DNA of 64,000 nt from Curtobacterium sp. S6 (GTDB lineage: Bacteria; Actinomycetota; Actinomycetes; Actinomycetales; Micrococcaceae). Each line of letters begins with the position of its first letter. Position 1 is the first letter of the stretch. Below the pieces are notes generated by a model. That model was not told where the DNA came from, searched no databases, and saw only the letters and a list, made by a program, of their open reading frames with translations. The translations under genes were made by a program, and so were the position numbers. Location of the stretch: positions 224,805 through 288,804 of the forward strand of contig NZ_KL537415.1 of assembly GCF_000710345.2 (NCBI RefSeq), given 5' to 3'. Positions 1 through 8,422 of the stretch are shown in pieces.

Positions 1-870
1 CTCCGGTATTCCTTGTTCAAGACCGATCCGCACCTTCAGGATGTGCACGCGCGGGCCGCCTGCGCCGTGATCTGGGACGACCACGAGGTGCAGAACAACT
101 ACACGGGCAAGTTCCCGGCGGAGTCGACCCCGGACCCCAACTTCCGCGAGCGGATCGCGGCGGCCTACCGGGCGTTCTACGAGAACATGCCGCTGGACGT
201 CGAGGCCTTGCCCCAGGGCGACTCGAGCGACATCACCACCAAGATCGACGTCGGCAATCTCATTCGCTTTTCCCTGCTGGACAGCCGCCAATTCCGTGAC
301 CCGGCCCCGAAGGACGAGGCCGACCGGACACGTCCGGACCGGACCATTTTGGGTCCGGATCAGGAAGCCTGGGTCGCGAATTCCTTGCAGACCAGCCCCG
401 CGACGTGGAACATCCTGGCCAACGGCGTGGTGCTCACGCCCATCACCGATGACCGCACGGATCAATGGGACGGGTACCCCGCGGCCCGCGAGCGGATGCT
501 GGAAGTCATGAACCGCGCCTCCAATCCGGTGATGCTCTCCGGAGATATCCACAAGCATTCGGCGGCCGAACTGAAGCAAGACTTCAACGACCAGAACAGC
601 CGAACCCTCGGCGTCGAACTCGTGTGCACCTCGGTCGCCTCGGACGGCGACGGCGCCAAGACGGACAGCAACACCAGCGACTGGCTGGACCACCCGTACG
701 TCAAGCAGTACGACGGTCGCCGCGGGTACGTCCACGTGACCGTGACGCCGCAGGATATGGTCTCGAGCTTCTACTGCGTCGACTGGATCGAGAAGGACGA
801 CACGGCACCGAAGCAGCTCTCGGCGCGGTTCTACACTAAGGCCGGCCAGATGTCCTTGAGCCGGATGTAA
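1..870 (+). CDS. PhoD-like alkaline phosphatase/phosphodiesterase, 3' part
   Basis: The open frame runs in from the left edge, so the N-terminus lies outside the window. The visible 289 residues match the C-terminal part of the PhoD metallophosphoesterase family, which hydrolyses phosphomonoesters or phosphodiesters and is usually exported. Seen directly: WDDHEVQNNY near residue 25 (the metal-site DDHE motif) and SGDIHKHSAAEL near residue 180 (the GDxH motif). The C-terminal part contains a conserved-looking VELVCTSVAS stretch. The signal peptide cannot be checked because the start is missing. The gene is followed by two strong hairpins. Confidence 0.88.
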   Translation, partial: LRYSLFKTDPHLQDVHARAACAVIWDDHEVQNNYTGKFPAESTPDPNFRERIAAAYRAFYENMPLDVEALPQGDSSDITTKIDVGNLIRFSLLDSRQFRDPAPKDEADRTRPDRTILGPDQEAWVANSLQTSPATWNILANGVVLTPITDDRTDQWDGYPAARERMLEVMNRASNPVMLSGDIHKHSAAELKQDFNDQNSRTLGVELVCTSVASDGDGAKTDSNTSDWLDHPYVKQYDGRRGYVHVTVTPQDMVSSFYCVDWIEKDDTAPKQLSARFYTKAGQMSLSRM

Positions 871-885
871 TTCCAATACCTTGAT

Positions 886-917
886 GCCCCTCGGGTCGCC
901 TGCGTGACTCGAGGGGC
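886..917 (+). terminator. hairpin after phoD-like gene
   Basis: A perfect 8-bp stem (gcccctcg at 886-893 with cgaggggc at 910-917) lies 16 bases after the stop codon. There is no strong T tract, so termination is inferred from position and stem strength. Confidence 0.5.
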
Positions 918-923
918 GCTGTC

Positions 924-953
924 ATAGCCTCGCGGTGATCGCCGCGAGGCTAT
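924..953. terminator. second, perfect 12-bp hairpin
   Basis: atagcctcgcgg (924-935) pairs perfectly with ccgcgaggctat (942-953) around a 6-base loop, immediately after the first hairpin. It could act on either strand. No T tract follows. Confidence 0.5.
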
Positions 954-1431
954 GTGGGTGATGATTACGACGGCGTTATGCCCGGTGAATCTCCTATATT
1001 GCGGGCGACCTTGTCCCTCATGGGTGACTTGTATAACATCCTTTCTCGCGGACGCTGGTCTATCGGTGCCTCATCATTCTTGGGGGCAAGCGCCGCGACC
1101 GCTCATACGGTTCTTGAGAGGGTTTCACGATGAGAACAGGCTCAGAGATTTTCGCGATTCGTATCCCGGGCGCCGAGTCCGGTTCCTGACGGTCTCGGTC
1201 TCCTGGGGGCGCTTGGTCGTGCCCATCGCACCGACCATCGCGAAAAACCCCCGACGGCCCTTCCCTCGAGGAAGCGCCAGCCTGAGCACCGTCGCGAATC
1301 TTTCATCGGGGCCCTAGGCCCCTTATAGAGGCAAACCCGCCAGAAGCTTGTGACACTGCGGTTTGCCTATCTCTTCCTGCCCAATTAACAGTGCGGTCTC
1401 ATCGTCGAGGCCGTGTGAAAGGGGAATCGTG
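954..1431. other. intergenic region before the ABC exporter genes
   Basis: No convincing gene of normal size is present. A frame open from 952 to 1317 has no Shine-Dalgarno sequence, no recognisable domain and atypical composition. The region holds a short ORF with a good ribosome site (1130-1189, listed separately) and a small G/C hairpin (ggggcc at 1308-1313, ggcccc at 1317-1322) that could attenuate transcription into the ABC genes. Confidence 0.4.
1130..1189 (+). CDS. possible 19-residue small peptide
   Basis: An ATG at 1130 follows a purine-rich gagagggt (1116-1123) at good spacing and opens a 19-codon frame, MRTGSEIFAIRIPGAESGS, ending in TGA at 1187-1189. It lies about 240 bases upstream of an ABC ATPase/permease pair, where leader peptides or exported peptides are often encoded. 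It has no Cys and no recognised family. Translation is an inference from the ribosome site alone, and it may be meaningless. Confidence 0.25.
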   Translation: MRTGSEIFAIRIPGAESGS

Positions 1432-2151
1432 ATGGAGCCCTTGGTGACCGGGATGGGCCTGGTCAAGAAATATCCGAAACGCGAGAGACCGGCCGTCGAC
1501 GGCTTGGATCTCGCCATTTACCCGGGTGACGTGATTGCGGTCGTTGGACACAACGGAGCCGGCAAGTCGACGCTCTTCGACATGATCGGTGGTTTGTCAC
1601 GCCCCACTTCAGGAACCGTGACGATCAACGTCGACCGGACACGTATCGGATGGTGTCCACAGCGCGAAATCGTGGATTGGTCGTTGACCGTGCGGCAGAA
1701 CATCGCATTAGGTCTCGAGCTGCGCCAACCTGCGCTTCGTCGGAAATCTCGCGCGGTGGTAGCCAAAGTCGCCGAAACGCTTCGGCTGGATGCCCACTTG
1801 GATAAGACGGCTCAAACGCTTTCGGGCGGGGAGCTGCGGCGGACCCAGATTGGCCGCGCCTTAGCGGGGGATCCCGAGCTGATGATTCTCGACGAGCCCA
1901 CCACCGGATTGGACCCTGAAGGCATCGAGGCGGTGTTTGGGTACCTCGATGACCGTCGACGGGATGGCGCGGCCGCGCTGATCAGCACCCACGAAACCTC
2001 GCGTTTTTCCGGCCACTGCACTCGCGTGGTTGCGATCAGCGGGGGACGGATGATCGCCGACATGCCCGTCGACGAATACTTGGCGTGCTCATCGCGACCG
2101 ACGGAAGACCTCTGGGACGTTTACCAGCAGTTGAAGGAGGACTCTCGCTGA
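1432..2151 (+). CDS. ABC transporter ATP-binding protein
   Basis: A 239-aa ATPase that energises an ABC-2 type exporter together with the next gene. Motifs seen: Walker A GHNGAGKST about residue 40, the signature LSGGELRRTQIGRAL about residue 135, Walker B ELMILDEPTTGLDP about residue 155, and the H-loop ISTHE. The Q-loop appears as GWCPQRE. The start is ATG 1432 with aaagggga at 1418-1425. An in-frame GTG at 1429 is less likely. The stop overlaps the permease start (TGATG at 2149-2153), so the two genes are translationally coupled. The substrate is not evident. Short exporters of this type often handle drugs, peptides or lipids. Confidence 0.88.
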   Translation: MEPLVTGMGLVKKYPKRERPAVDGLDLAIYPGDVIAVVGHNGAGKSTLFDMIGGLSRPTSGTVTINVDRTRIGWCPQREIVDWSLTVRQNIALGLELRQPALRRKSRAVVAKVAETLRLDAHLDKTAQTLSGGELRRTQIGRALAGDPELMILDEPTTGLDPEGIEAVFGYLDDRRRDGAAALISTHETSRFSGHCTRVVAISGGRMIADMPVDEYLACSSRPTEDLWDVYQQLKEDSR

Positions 2152-2879
2152 TGCGCCCGCTCATCCTCACGAAATTCCATTTCGCGTCCCTGTGGAATTG
2201 GCGAAATTCGTATCTTGGCCGTTTCATCGAACCGGTCGCATACCTACTGTTCTTGTCCGCGGGCCTTCAAGGGGCATTAGAAGATCGAACCGGGCCGTAC
2301 GCCGAATTCATCCTTGCCGGAATGGTCTGCTTATTGTCCTTCCGAGCCGCGACGGCCAGCATGAGCGATGTCTCCAATGACCGTAAGTGGGGCGTGTTTG
2401 CCATCTACGCCCTGCAGGGTGGGTCGACTATGGGCTACATGCTGAGCATCGTGATTTTTGCGTCGTCGGTGTTCCTGGGGCAATTGATTCTGCTGTTGTT
2501 GTGCTCATTTCTGGTTTTCGGAGGTTCCGCGCCCGATGTTGGGTCGATGTCGTCGTTGGCGGGGCTGGGAATTCTCCTCGTGATCGGGTGGAGCGGGTTT
2601 GGGGCGGCCCTCGGAGGCAAGATCAATTCGTATGCTGCTCGTGACTTGGTGGTCACGGTGACGTCGCTGCCGGTCATCTTGGCGGCGCCGCTGTTCTATC
2701 CGATTTCTGGCGGATGGCTCGGAATCGTCGCGGCTTTTAACCCTTTGACGTACCAGGTGGAGGTTCTCCGGGAACCGGCCGCGGTCTGGGTGTTGGCCGT
2801 GGCGGCGTGGGCCGTCGTGGGGTTCCTGCTGGCGGTGTTTACTCTGCGACGTGCGGAGAGCCTGAGTCGGGAGCGGTGA
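2151..2879 (+). CDS. ABC-2 type transporter permease
   Basis: A 242-aa integral membrane protein with about six hydrophobic segments, the membrane half of the exporter encoded with the preceding ATPase. The start ATG 2151 overlaps the ATPase stop and follows gaaggagg at 2133-2140. The early FIEPVAYLLFLSAGLQ segment and later GWSGFGAALG are typical of the ABC-2 permease fold (NodJ/DrrB-like). Its 3' end (about 2795-2879, encoding LRRAESLSRER) reappears in decayed form near 5195-5284, encoding LRRTESLNWEW. The right side of this gene was therefore part of a duplicated junction when the neighbouring island formed. Confidence 0.85.
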   Translation: MRPLILTKFHFASLWNWRNSYLGRFIEPVAYLLFLSAGLQGALEDRTGPYAEFILAGMVCLLSFRAATASMSDVSNDRKWGVFAIYALQGGSTMGYMLSIVIFASSVFLGQLILLLLCSFLVFGGSAPDVGSMSSLAGLGILLVIGWSGFGAALGGKINSYAARDLVVTVTSLPVILAAPLFYPISGGWLGIVAAFNPLTYQVEVLREPAAVWVLAVAAWAVVGFLLAVFTLRRAESLSRER

Positions 2880-3100
2880 CGACGCGGGATAGTAGTCAAT
2901 AACGCAGAGTGGCGAGTGGACGTCTCGAGTGCAACGAATCTCCATAGATGCATGGATCGAACTCCTCGACAAACTGCACACTGCGAATTTCGTTCGCAGG
3001 TTCACCGTTCACAACCATCTCAGAACACGTGATGAGATCGCGACCGAACTTATATTCCCGTTGGTGAGGTGCTCTGGCCCGTGGGCGGGATGCCGAAAGG
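2795..3100. repeat. junction repeat, copy A (permease 3' end plus ATPase 5' end)
   Basis: This tract is repeated in diverged form at about 5195-5510. In the best part the two copies share cgacgt-cggagag-ctga- and gggag-ggtgac with mostly C/T and G/A differences. In each copy the permease end is followed about 110-130 bases later by the same ATPase N-terminal coding stretch. The limits are approximate and set by eye. Confidence 0.6.
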
Positions 3101-3129
3101 CAGGCGCTCTTCGCGGAAGTACATATTGA
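2989..3129 (+). pseudogene. 5'-end fossil A of a COG1106/RloA-like AAA ATPase gene
   Basis: The plus-strand frame reads RRFTVHNHLRTRDEIATEL and then FPLV. This matches the usual N-terminus of COG1106-type AAA ATPases (pattern LxFxVxNHxSxRDExxxxxxxPxL). It aligns with fossil B near 5414-5500 (GFTVRNHKSICDEITINF). The frame ends at 3129 and no P-loop follows. The gene is cut off just before the two-gene XRE-ImmA unit. The family assignment rests on my memory of the N-terminal pattern plus the match between the two fossils. It is supported by a matching ATPase C-terminal half at 10846-11484. Confidence 0.5.
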
Positions 3130-3211
3130 GGCGGGGAGCAGTCTGAGCGTTCTAGGTTCGAAAATGAAGTGATGTGGTAATCTAGGCGCAGAATAGTGAA
3201 GGGAGCCCGAG

Positions 3212-3934
3212 GTGGCGATCGATGAGGGGCGCGCATGGGCGCTACGGACACTGGGAGTTGACGGCGTCTTGGTTCGGGAGCAAATCCCAGCCATTATTCG
3301 CAACTGCCACGAGAAGATGGCGAACGCGCAGGCGGAAGCTGACATGAGGCACACCGGGGTGTATGGGCAGATATGGCGTAAGTGTCTGGATGAGTTCGTC
3401 TCGGTGCTCGGGCAGCTTCCATCTGCTGAGATCGTTCCACGGCGAGGCTACAGGCTGGTCTCATTCAATGGCGTGGTCTTGTTCCCCTGGCGCTTCGCCA
3501 GGGATCGATCCACGGACATCGGATCGCGCCCTTTCGCAGTTTCAGAATCGCGCATCTCACTATTCACGCAGGAACGAGACGTCGCACAGCAGCATCTCGA
3601 CATTGAGTTCGAACACTCAGAACTGAGTGAAGAAGAGCGTCTGCTTGTCGCGAGCGAAGCCGCGAAACTCGAGGAGACACTTTCATCTCATCGTGTGGTT
3701 GTTGTGCCTTTCGCGAGCAACCCGTCTGCACTTCACAGCATCGACTGGGGCGAGGCCACACTGGGAATTGACGGCTCCCTCACCTTTGAGATGATGGAGT
3801 CTTTGCTCGATATTGGATTGGGCTCGCTGGTGGCTATCGAGTCCGCAGAAGGCCAGGGCTTCTCTGACGGGCCTATCCCGCGCCCTCAGCTGGGGGTGAA
3901 GACGGAGGAAGCGGGTGGAGGTACTCATGGATGA
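3212..3934 (+). CDS. uncharacterised protein partnered with XRE-ImmA protease
   Basis: A 240-aa protein I do not recognise as a named family. The GTG start at 3212 has gaaggga at 3198-3204. It has no signal peptide or membrane segment. The N-terminal 60 residues are helical-looking. A central segment, YRLVSFNGVVLFPWRFARD (about residues 80-98), looks like a conserved core. An acidic stretch EFEHSELSEEERLLVASEA follows near 135. The stop overlaps the next start (3927-3934), so it is translationally coupled to the HTH-metallopeptidase. By analogy with toxin-antitoxin and phage-defence pairs carrying COG2856 proteins, it could be the effector or the substrate of that protease. This is inference only. 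Confidence 0.7.
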   Translation: MAIDEGRAWALRTLGVDGVLVREQIPAIIRNCHEKMANAQAEADMRHTGVYGQIWRKCLDEFVSVLGQLPSAEIVPRRGYRLVSFNGVVLFPWRFARDRSTDIGSRPFAVSESRISLFTQERDVAQQHLDIEFEHSELSEEERLLVASEAAKLEETLSSHRVVVVPFASNPSALHSIDWGEATLGIDGSLTFEMMESLLDIGLGSLVAIESAEGQGFSDGPIPRPQLGVKTEEAGGGTHG

Positions 3935-5090
3935 TCGGGAAACCCTCTTCTCTCTGGGCGCGCAAGTTGGGCGTCCTCATCTCGAAGCTGTCGCGTTCAA
4001 CTTCGATCCTGCACGTTTGACGCAGGCGCGGTTTGCGGCAGGTCTTTCCAAGGCAAGGCTCGCCGAACTCGTCGGAGTGACGCCCTCGGCCATCGGTCAG
4101 TACGAATCACGGGCTTCCACGCCGCGACGTGATCTCCTTCCCGTGATAGCTCAGGCCTTACACGTTCCCGTGGAATACTTCGCAGCTGGCCGCCCAATTG
4201 GTCGAGTGGACGGCTCCCGTGCGCACTTTCGAAGCTTGCGTTCGACGTCCGCCCGGGACCGCGCGAAGGCCATCGCCTTTATCGAACAGGTTTGGGAGCT
4301 GACGTTCGCACTGGAGAAGAAGGTCCGTTTCCCGGAGGTTGATCTACCTTCGATAGATCGAGGTCAGATGGACCCGCTTTCAGCAGCTAAGGCTCTTCGC
4401 GTGCAGTGGGGCCTTGGCGTGAAGCCGGTGAAGCATCTGGTCGCCCTGACAGAGTCGCACGGGATTGTTGTCAGCCTGCTCTCCATGATGAACGCGGATG
4501 TTGCTCGCGTGGGCGCGTTTTCTACGTCGCACCTGGAAAGGCCTATCATCGTCGTCACTCCGGAACGGGCAAAGTCCGTGTTTGTGTACAGGTTTACGGT
4601 CGCGCACGAGCTTGGGCACCTGCTGTTACATGGAGAGGCGGCACCAGGTGATAAACAGCAGGAACGCGAAGCTGACCAGTTCGCGGCGGAGTTTCTTACA
4701 CCGGGAGCGCAGATCGTGAACATGCTGCCTCGGAGGGTGGATCTGCCGAGACTGGACGAGTTGTCGCGACACTGGGGTGTTTCCATAGACTCGTTGCTGT
4801 TGCGAATGAAGGAGACCGGCACTGTTTCTGATGCATCGATCCGTCGCGGGTACCAGAAGCTGAATCAGTTGCGTGGCTCGGGACTGGAAACGCCTGAACC
4901 CGTGAAAGCCTATCCGGGAGAAGTGCCCACTATGCTTGCACAGGCGGCCGAGCTAGCCAATGAATCAGGCTTTGGACAGGCTGATCTTGCACGAGAACTG
5001 AGGTGGCACCCTGCGCGGGTGCGTGAGGTCCTCGGCGTGGAAGATCCTCGACCGGCCCTACGGCTAGTCAGAGACCAATCCCAGGCATAG
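3927..5090 (+). CDS. XRE-family HTH / ImmA-IrrE metallopeptidase
   Basis: A 387-aa protein with an N-terminal helix-turn-helix (about residues 31-81, ARFAAGLSKARLAELVGVTP then SAIGQYESRASTP) and a COG2856 zinc peptidase domain. The zinc motif is HELGH at about 227-231, with a downstream EREADQFAAEF carrying the third ligand. A C-terminal extension of about 110 residues may carry a second HTH-like segment (ADLARELRWHPARVREVLG). Such proteins act as cleavable or cleaving regulators of mobile elements and toxin-antitoxin-like units. ATG 3927 is preferred over GTG 3915 because ggtggagg lies 5 bases upstream and because it gives an 8-bp overlap with the preceding gene. The pair stands alone between duplicated junction fossils. 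Confidence 0.85.
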   Translation: MDDRETLFSLGAQVGRPHLEAVAFNFDPARLTQARFAAGLSKARLAELVGVTPSAIGQYESRASTPRRDLLPVIAQALHVPVEYFAAGRPIGRVDGSRAHFRSLRSTSARDRAKAIAFIEQVWELTFALEKKVRFPEVDLPSIDRGQMDPLSAAKALRVQWGLGVKPVKHLVALTESHGIVVSLLSMMNADVARVGAFSTSHLERPIIVVTPERAKSVFVYRFTVAHELGHLLLHGEAAPGDKQQEREADQFAAEFLTPGAQIVNMLPRRVDLPRLDELSRHWGVSIDSLLLRMKETGTVSDASIRRGYQKLNQLRGSGLETPEPVKAYPGEVPTMLAQAAELANESGFGQADLARELRWHPARVREVLGVEDPRPALRLVRDQSQA

Positions 5091-5194
5091 GTACGTATAC
5101 TCAGACTCCTGGCGTAGCTTAATACGAATGAAGTCATCTCTACTCCAGAACCTCGAGAGAACGAGCACATCTATACGAGAGTATCGACGTTCGA

Positions 5195-5510
5195 TTGACG
5201 GCGGAGGGCTGGGCGTTCACGGGTTGAACCCCGATTGGCGGTGTGTCCTGCGACGTACGGAGAGTCTGAATTGGGAGTGGTGACTGGTCTGAGCTACAAG
5301 TTAAAAACATGAGAGTCAGTCACGACGGCCGTACGATCTAAGAGTCGCAATTTATTTGAAAAACGTTTACCTCGGACCATTACAGGTGCCATATTCATTG
5401 CATGACTCGCCTGGGATTCACCGTCCGCAACCACAAGAGCATCTGTGATGAAATCACGATTAACTTCACGGGCCCCCTCGTCGAGAACACTCCAGTCCAG
5501 GGATGGTGAG
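5195..5510. repeat. junction repeat, copy B (decayed permease 3' end plus ATPase 5' end)
   Basis: A diverged copy of about 2795-3100. It contains a recognisable permease C-terminus (frame reading LRRTESLNWEW and a stop at 5282-5284), but nothing upstream encodes the rest of a permease. The ATPase N-terminal stretch follows from about 5402. The differences are mostly transitions, as expected in non-functional DNA. Confidence 0.6.
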
Positions 5511-6130
5511 TCGGGGCGGCGACGTTCCAAATTGAAGGCACTTTCTGTGGGGGGATGATACGGGTAAGTCGGTTATTCTCGATGCCTTGGTTGTATATCA
5601 TCGAAGCAAGCGATTGTTCTGCCGGCATGTGGCAGGCGTTTAGGCCGGTGTGGTGGTTGCCGTTTTATCTCGATGGAAGCGAGCAAACGGTGTCCAGTTC
5701 CTATGAGTTGAACTTCGTTTACCGTTGTTGGCAGCAACTCACGGTTTAGAGGTGGACCACGACGGTTTCCGTGGAGAATCGCTCGGGAACTTGCCTAACT
5801 CACGGGATCTCCTGGAAAGTGATCGGGACACCGAACGTTGGAACTCCATCAGAACGGTCGATCCTCTTTTTCGTTGACGGATCGCGAGCTGGTCCAGAGC
5901 TGGGTCCGTCCTCTCTGCGATGCATCGTTCCAGTCAGCGGTCCAGCGGCTGGTCGACAATTTCGGTTGCATTCCAGCAAAAGCCTTTCACCGGGATTACC
6001 TTTGGTGGGCATCGCTAAATCTTTGATGGAAAAAGGCATCAAGACTGAGAATAACGAGCGCCATGAACCGTCCTTCCTGGGCGCGGCGCCACCGTCGGAT
6101 TTCCCCTTGTTCCTTCCTAAATTCTCAGGC
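5402..6130 (+). pseudogene. 5'-half fossil B of a COG1106/RloA-like AAA ATPase gene
   Basis: Pieces of one protein can be followed through three frames. GFTVRNHKSICDEITINF and PLVENTPVQGW (stop at about 5507) are the family N-terminus. A damaged P-loop, GDDTGKSVILDAL, lies at 5554-5592. YLDGSEQTVSSSYELNFVY (about 5669-5725) and GLEVDHDGFRGESLG (about 5740-5785) follow. The last segment is LTDRELVQSWVRPL to LWWASLNL, ending at 6026. This is the order expected in COG1106 ATPases (N-terminus, P-loop, SSSYELxF, GFEVDxDG). Several shifts and stops make it non-functional. It covers roughly the first 200 residues. The matching second half is at 10846-11484, beyond the Gabija genes. Confidence 0.55.
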
Positions 6131-6616
6131 TAGATGTAGAACCATAGCTGGATAGAGATACATATACGCGCCGTAGTTCCAGTCGATGGCTCGGTCCGAG
6201 CCCACGGCAGAAGGCCCTCTCAAAGAAGTTCACTTGTTGCGAGCAACGAGTCGGGAGGGCGGCCCCCTAGACTTGCGCGCCCTGGAATCTCGGCCAAATG
6301 AGCGACGCCTTCCCGCAGGTGTGGCTTCCGAAGAACATCCCGCGTGACGCGATCTACACGACACCTGTCGGGGCCTGAAAATGAGGCGTTCCGGTGACGC
6401 TCCTCGCCGGCTCTTGCCTCAATGGCATTGCCATCTCCGCGAACAAATCGAGACCTGAGGACTGGGCTGGTCGCATCTCCTGGTCATTCAGCGCATTTGG
6501 AACACGTTCAAGATGCTCTGAATCGACCCCGTCGGCTTCACCAAGTCGATCCACGTGCAATTCTATGAGCAGAAGGGTCGTCGCGACAGAGTTGAAAATC
6601 TAATAGCCACCCGACA
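6131..6616. other. decayed or non-coding flank of the Gabija insertion
   Basis: No intact gene is visible. Short open frames on both strands lack ribosome sites and recognisable motifs. It probably continues the ATPase fossil or carries the left boundary of the Gabija acquisition. I see no inverted repeats typical of an insertion sequence. Confidence 0.4.
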
Positions 6617-8422
6617 TCAACGTAGTGACGGGTCGACGATCGAACGGGAGCTGTAATCATAGGTGGCAAGTGATCTAAGCACGTTACTCTGGTACCTCGG
6701 ATAACCTGGACGACCACGACCAGTTTCCGAAATGAGGTAGAGGTTCAGGCGAGCTCGTGACCCAATCACGAACATGAGCTTCTTTGCTGAATCCAACTTC
6801 TTATGGGCGGGCTCGCCAAAGTGAGGGACTAAACCTTCAAGCAAACCAAAGGCTATGACAGAGTCGAACTCTGCGCCTTTGACGCCGTGAATGGTGGAGA
6901 TGACGATTCCGGTTCTAGGGCGAAAAACGGCCCGAAAAGTTTCAATATCATCAACGTTGATGCTCTCCTCCTTGTGGATGCGAGCGATTCTGTTGGATGT
7001 CCTATCAAAGAAGCCTTGACGTTGAATCGACAGCTCAGAGTCTGGCCTGATGGCGAGATTAAATGACCTAGAAAGGTTGTCGAAGTATTCCGCTAGATAC
7101 TCAGTCCCTCTGGAGGCTCGTACCTGAATGCCGTTGGTTACCTTCAAGAAATCCCTAGGACTCAAATCATGAACATGTCCAGCTTTTGCCAATTCATCCA
7201 AGACCTCGCGTGCCCAACGGATCCGTTGTCGGAATAGGTCTGGTGCCGAATCGGTTAGAGCGAGCCGCGCTACTTTGTACCAGAAGTTGTCGCGATTCTC
7301 AGCAAATGGCGATAGTCCAGGGCCGTTGAAGTCGTATTCAGGCAGTGCTTGAACGAGAGATCTCGTGATTGAGGCTAGGTGTATCCACCAGGGGGCGACG
7401 ATACAGATTTGCTCTGGCGGGATGCCAAGCACCTCAACGTTATGCCTAATGAGCTGTGAAATTGCCTGAACGAGTCCCGATTTATCGATTGTCGTATCGT
7501 GTACCAGATCTCCATGCCGTTCTCGATGTTGACCGGTCGCTTGGATTTGTAGCGGATTGACAGCAAAGTGGCTGAAATAGTCGACGATATGTTGTGAGGA
7601 TCGGTAGTTGTTTTTCAGGGTTAGCTGCTTCACTGGTCGTCCGATCAAAGCGCTGATTTCATCGGCTGTCCTGGCGACGCCACCAAGGGACCCAAATATG
7701 GCCTGGTTGGGGTCACCTACAATGAACAATTTCGTTTTGCACTCTTTTTCTCTAATTATGCGCGATATAATTGAGTACTGGATATCTCTCGTATCCTGAT
7801 ATTCATCGATGGCGATGACGCGGAAGAGTTTGCTGAGTCGCTTAGCGATGGGTCGGTGCTCGATGATTAAATCATGCGCAAACTTGAGCATCATCTCGAA
7901 GTCGATCTTCTTTTGTTCAAGCAAGCGTTCGTGATACTCCGCTATAGACGACTGGACGGCTATTATGTTCGCACTTGGAATGCCTCTATCGGGGGAGAAC
8001 CCGCGATCGGTTGCGTGGTACTTACAATCGTATTGCGACCTCAGTGGTGGATGACGTTTTGCAATTTCTTTCAGGAGCTCTTCGCTCTCGAACGTGTCGA
8101 CCACGCTAAATCCGTCTCGGAGATTCTCATGATAAATGGAGTAAGGACGTAGTATCCAGGTGAAACAAAAGCTGTGGATGGTACCTACCCAGAGCTGACT
8201 GATGTCGACCCCCATGGCCTCAATGCGGTCACGGATTTCCTCTGCCGCTATGTGAGTATAGGTAAGGGCAACGACGAACTCTCGGTGTGAGGTGACTTGT
8301 GAAAGTTCCGCTGCGATCTTGTGAATGAGTGTGTGTGTTTTTCCGCTTCCGGGGCAGGCTACTACGAGAACGTCCCCTTCGGCCGCCAGAGCCTCTCGTT
8401 GTTCCTGGTTTAGTTTATCCAC
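6617..8422 (-). CDS. gajB: Gabija helicase GajB (UvrD/Rep-like)
   Basis: A superfamily 1 helicase of about 601 aa, the partner of GajA in the Gabija anti-phage system. Motifs in order: Q-motif LNQEQREAL, Walker A PGSGKT about residues 24-29, AIDEYQDT (motif II) in the low 200s, GDPNQAIFG (motif III), NYRSS (motif IV) and TIHGVKGAEF (motif V). The GTG start at 8422 is chosen because it overlaps the gajA stop (GTGGATAA) and puts the Q-motif at the N-terminus. An in-frame ATG at 8470 would add 16 residues. The protein is longer than the roughly 490-aa Bacillus prototype. Base composition is clearly less GC-rich than in core genes of the window, which suggests horizontal transfer. Confidence 0.85.
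   Translation of the reverse strand: MDKLNQEQREALAAEGDVLVVACPGSGKTHTLIHKIAAELSQVTSHREFVVALTYTHIAAEEIRDRIEAMGVDISQLWVGTIHSFCFTWILRPYSIYHENLRDGFSVVDTFESEELLKEIAKRHPPLRSQYDCKYHATDRGFSPDRGIPSANIIAVQSSIAEYHERLLEQKKIDFEMMLKFAHDLIIEHRPIAKRLSKLFRVIAIDEYQDTRDIQYSIISRIIREKECKTKLFIVGDPNQAIFGSLGGVARTADEISALIGRPVKQLTLKNNYRSSQHIVDYFSHFAVNPLQIQATGQHRERHGDLVHDTTIDKSGLVQAISQLIRHNVEVLGIPPEQICIVAPWWIHLASITRSLVQALPEYDFNGPGLSPFAENRDNFWYKVARLALTDSAPDLFRQRIRWAREVLDELAKAGHVHDLSPRDFLKVTNGIQVRASRGTEYLAEYFDNLSRSFNLAIRPDSELSIQRQGFFDRTSNRIARIHKEESINVDDIETFRAVFRPRTGIVISTIHGVKGAEFDSVIAFGLLEGLVPHFGEPAHKKLDSAKKLMFVIGSRARLNLYLISETGRGRPGYPRYQSNVLRSLATYDYSSRSIVDPSLR

Noticed and set aside
952..1317. 121-codon open frame before the ABC exporter
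   Set aside because: It has no ribosome site, contains hairpin DNA at its start and shows no recognisable protein features.
6290..6610. Possible gene remnants on both strands left of Gabija
   Set aside because: Fragments of plausible coding sequence exist, but I could not tie them to a family or to the ATPase fossil.
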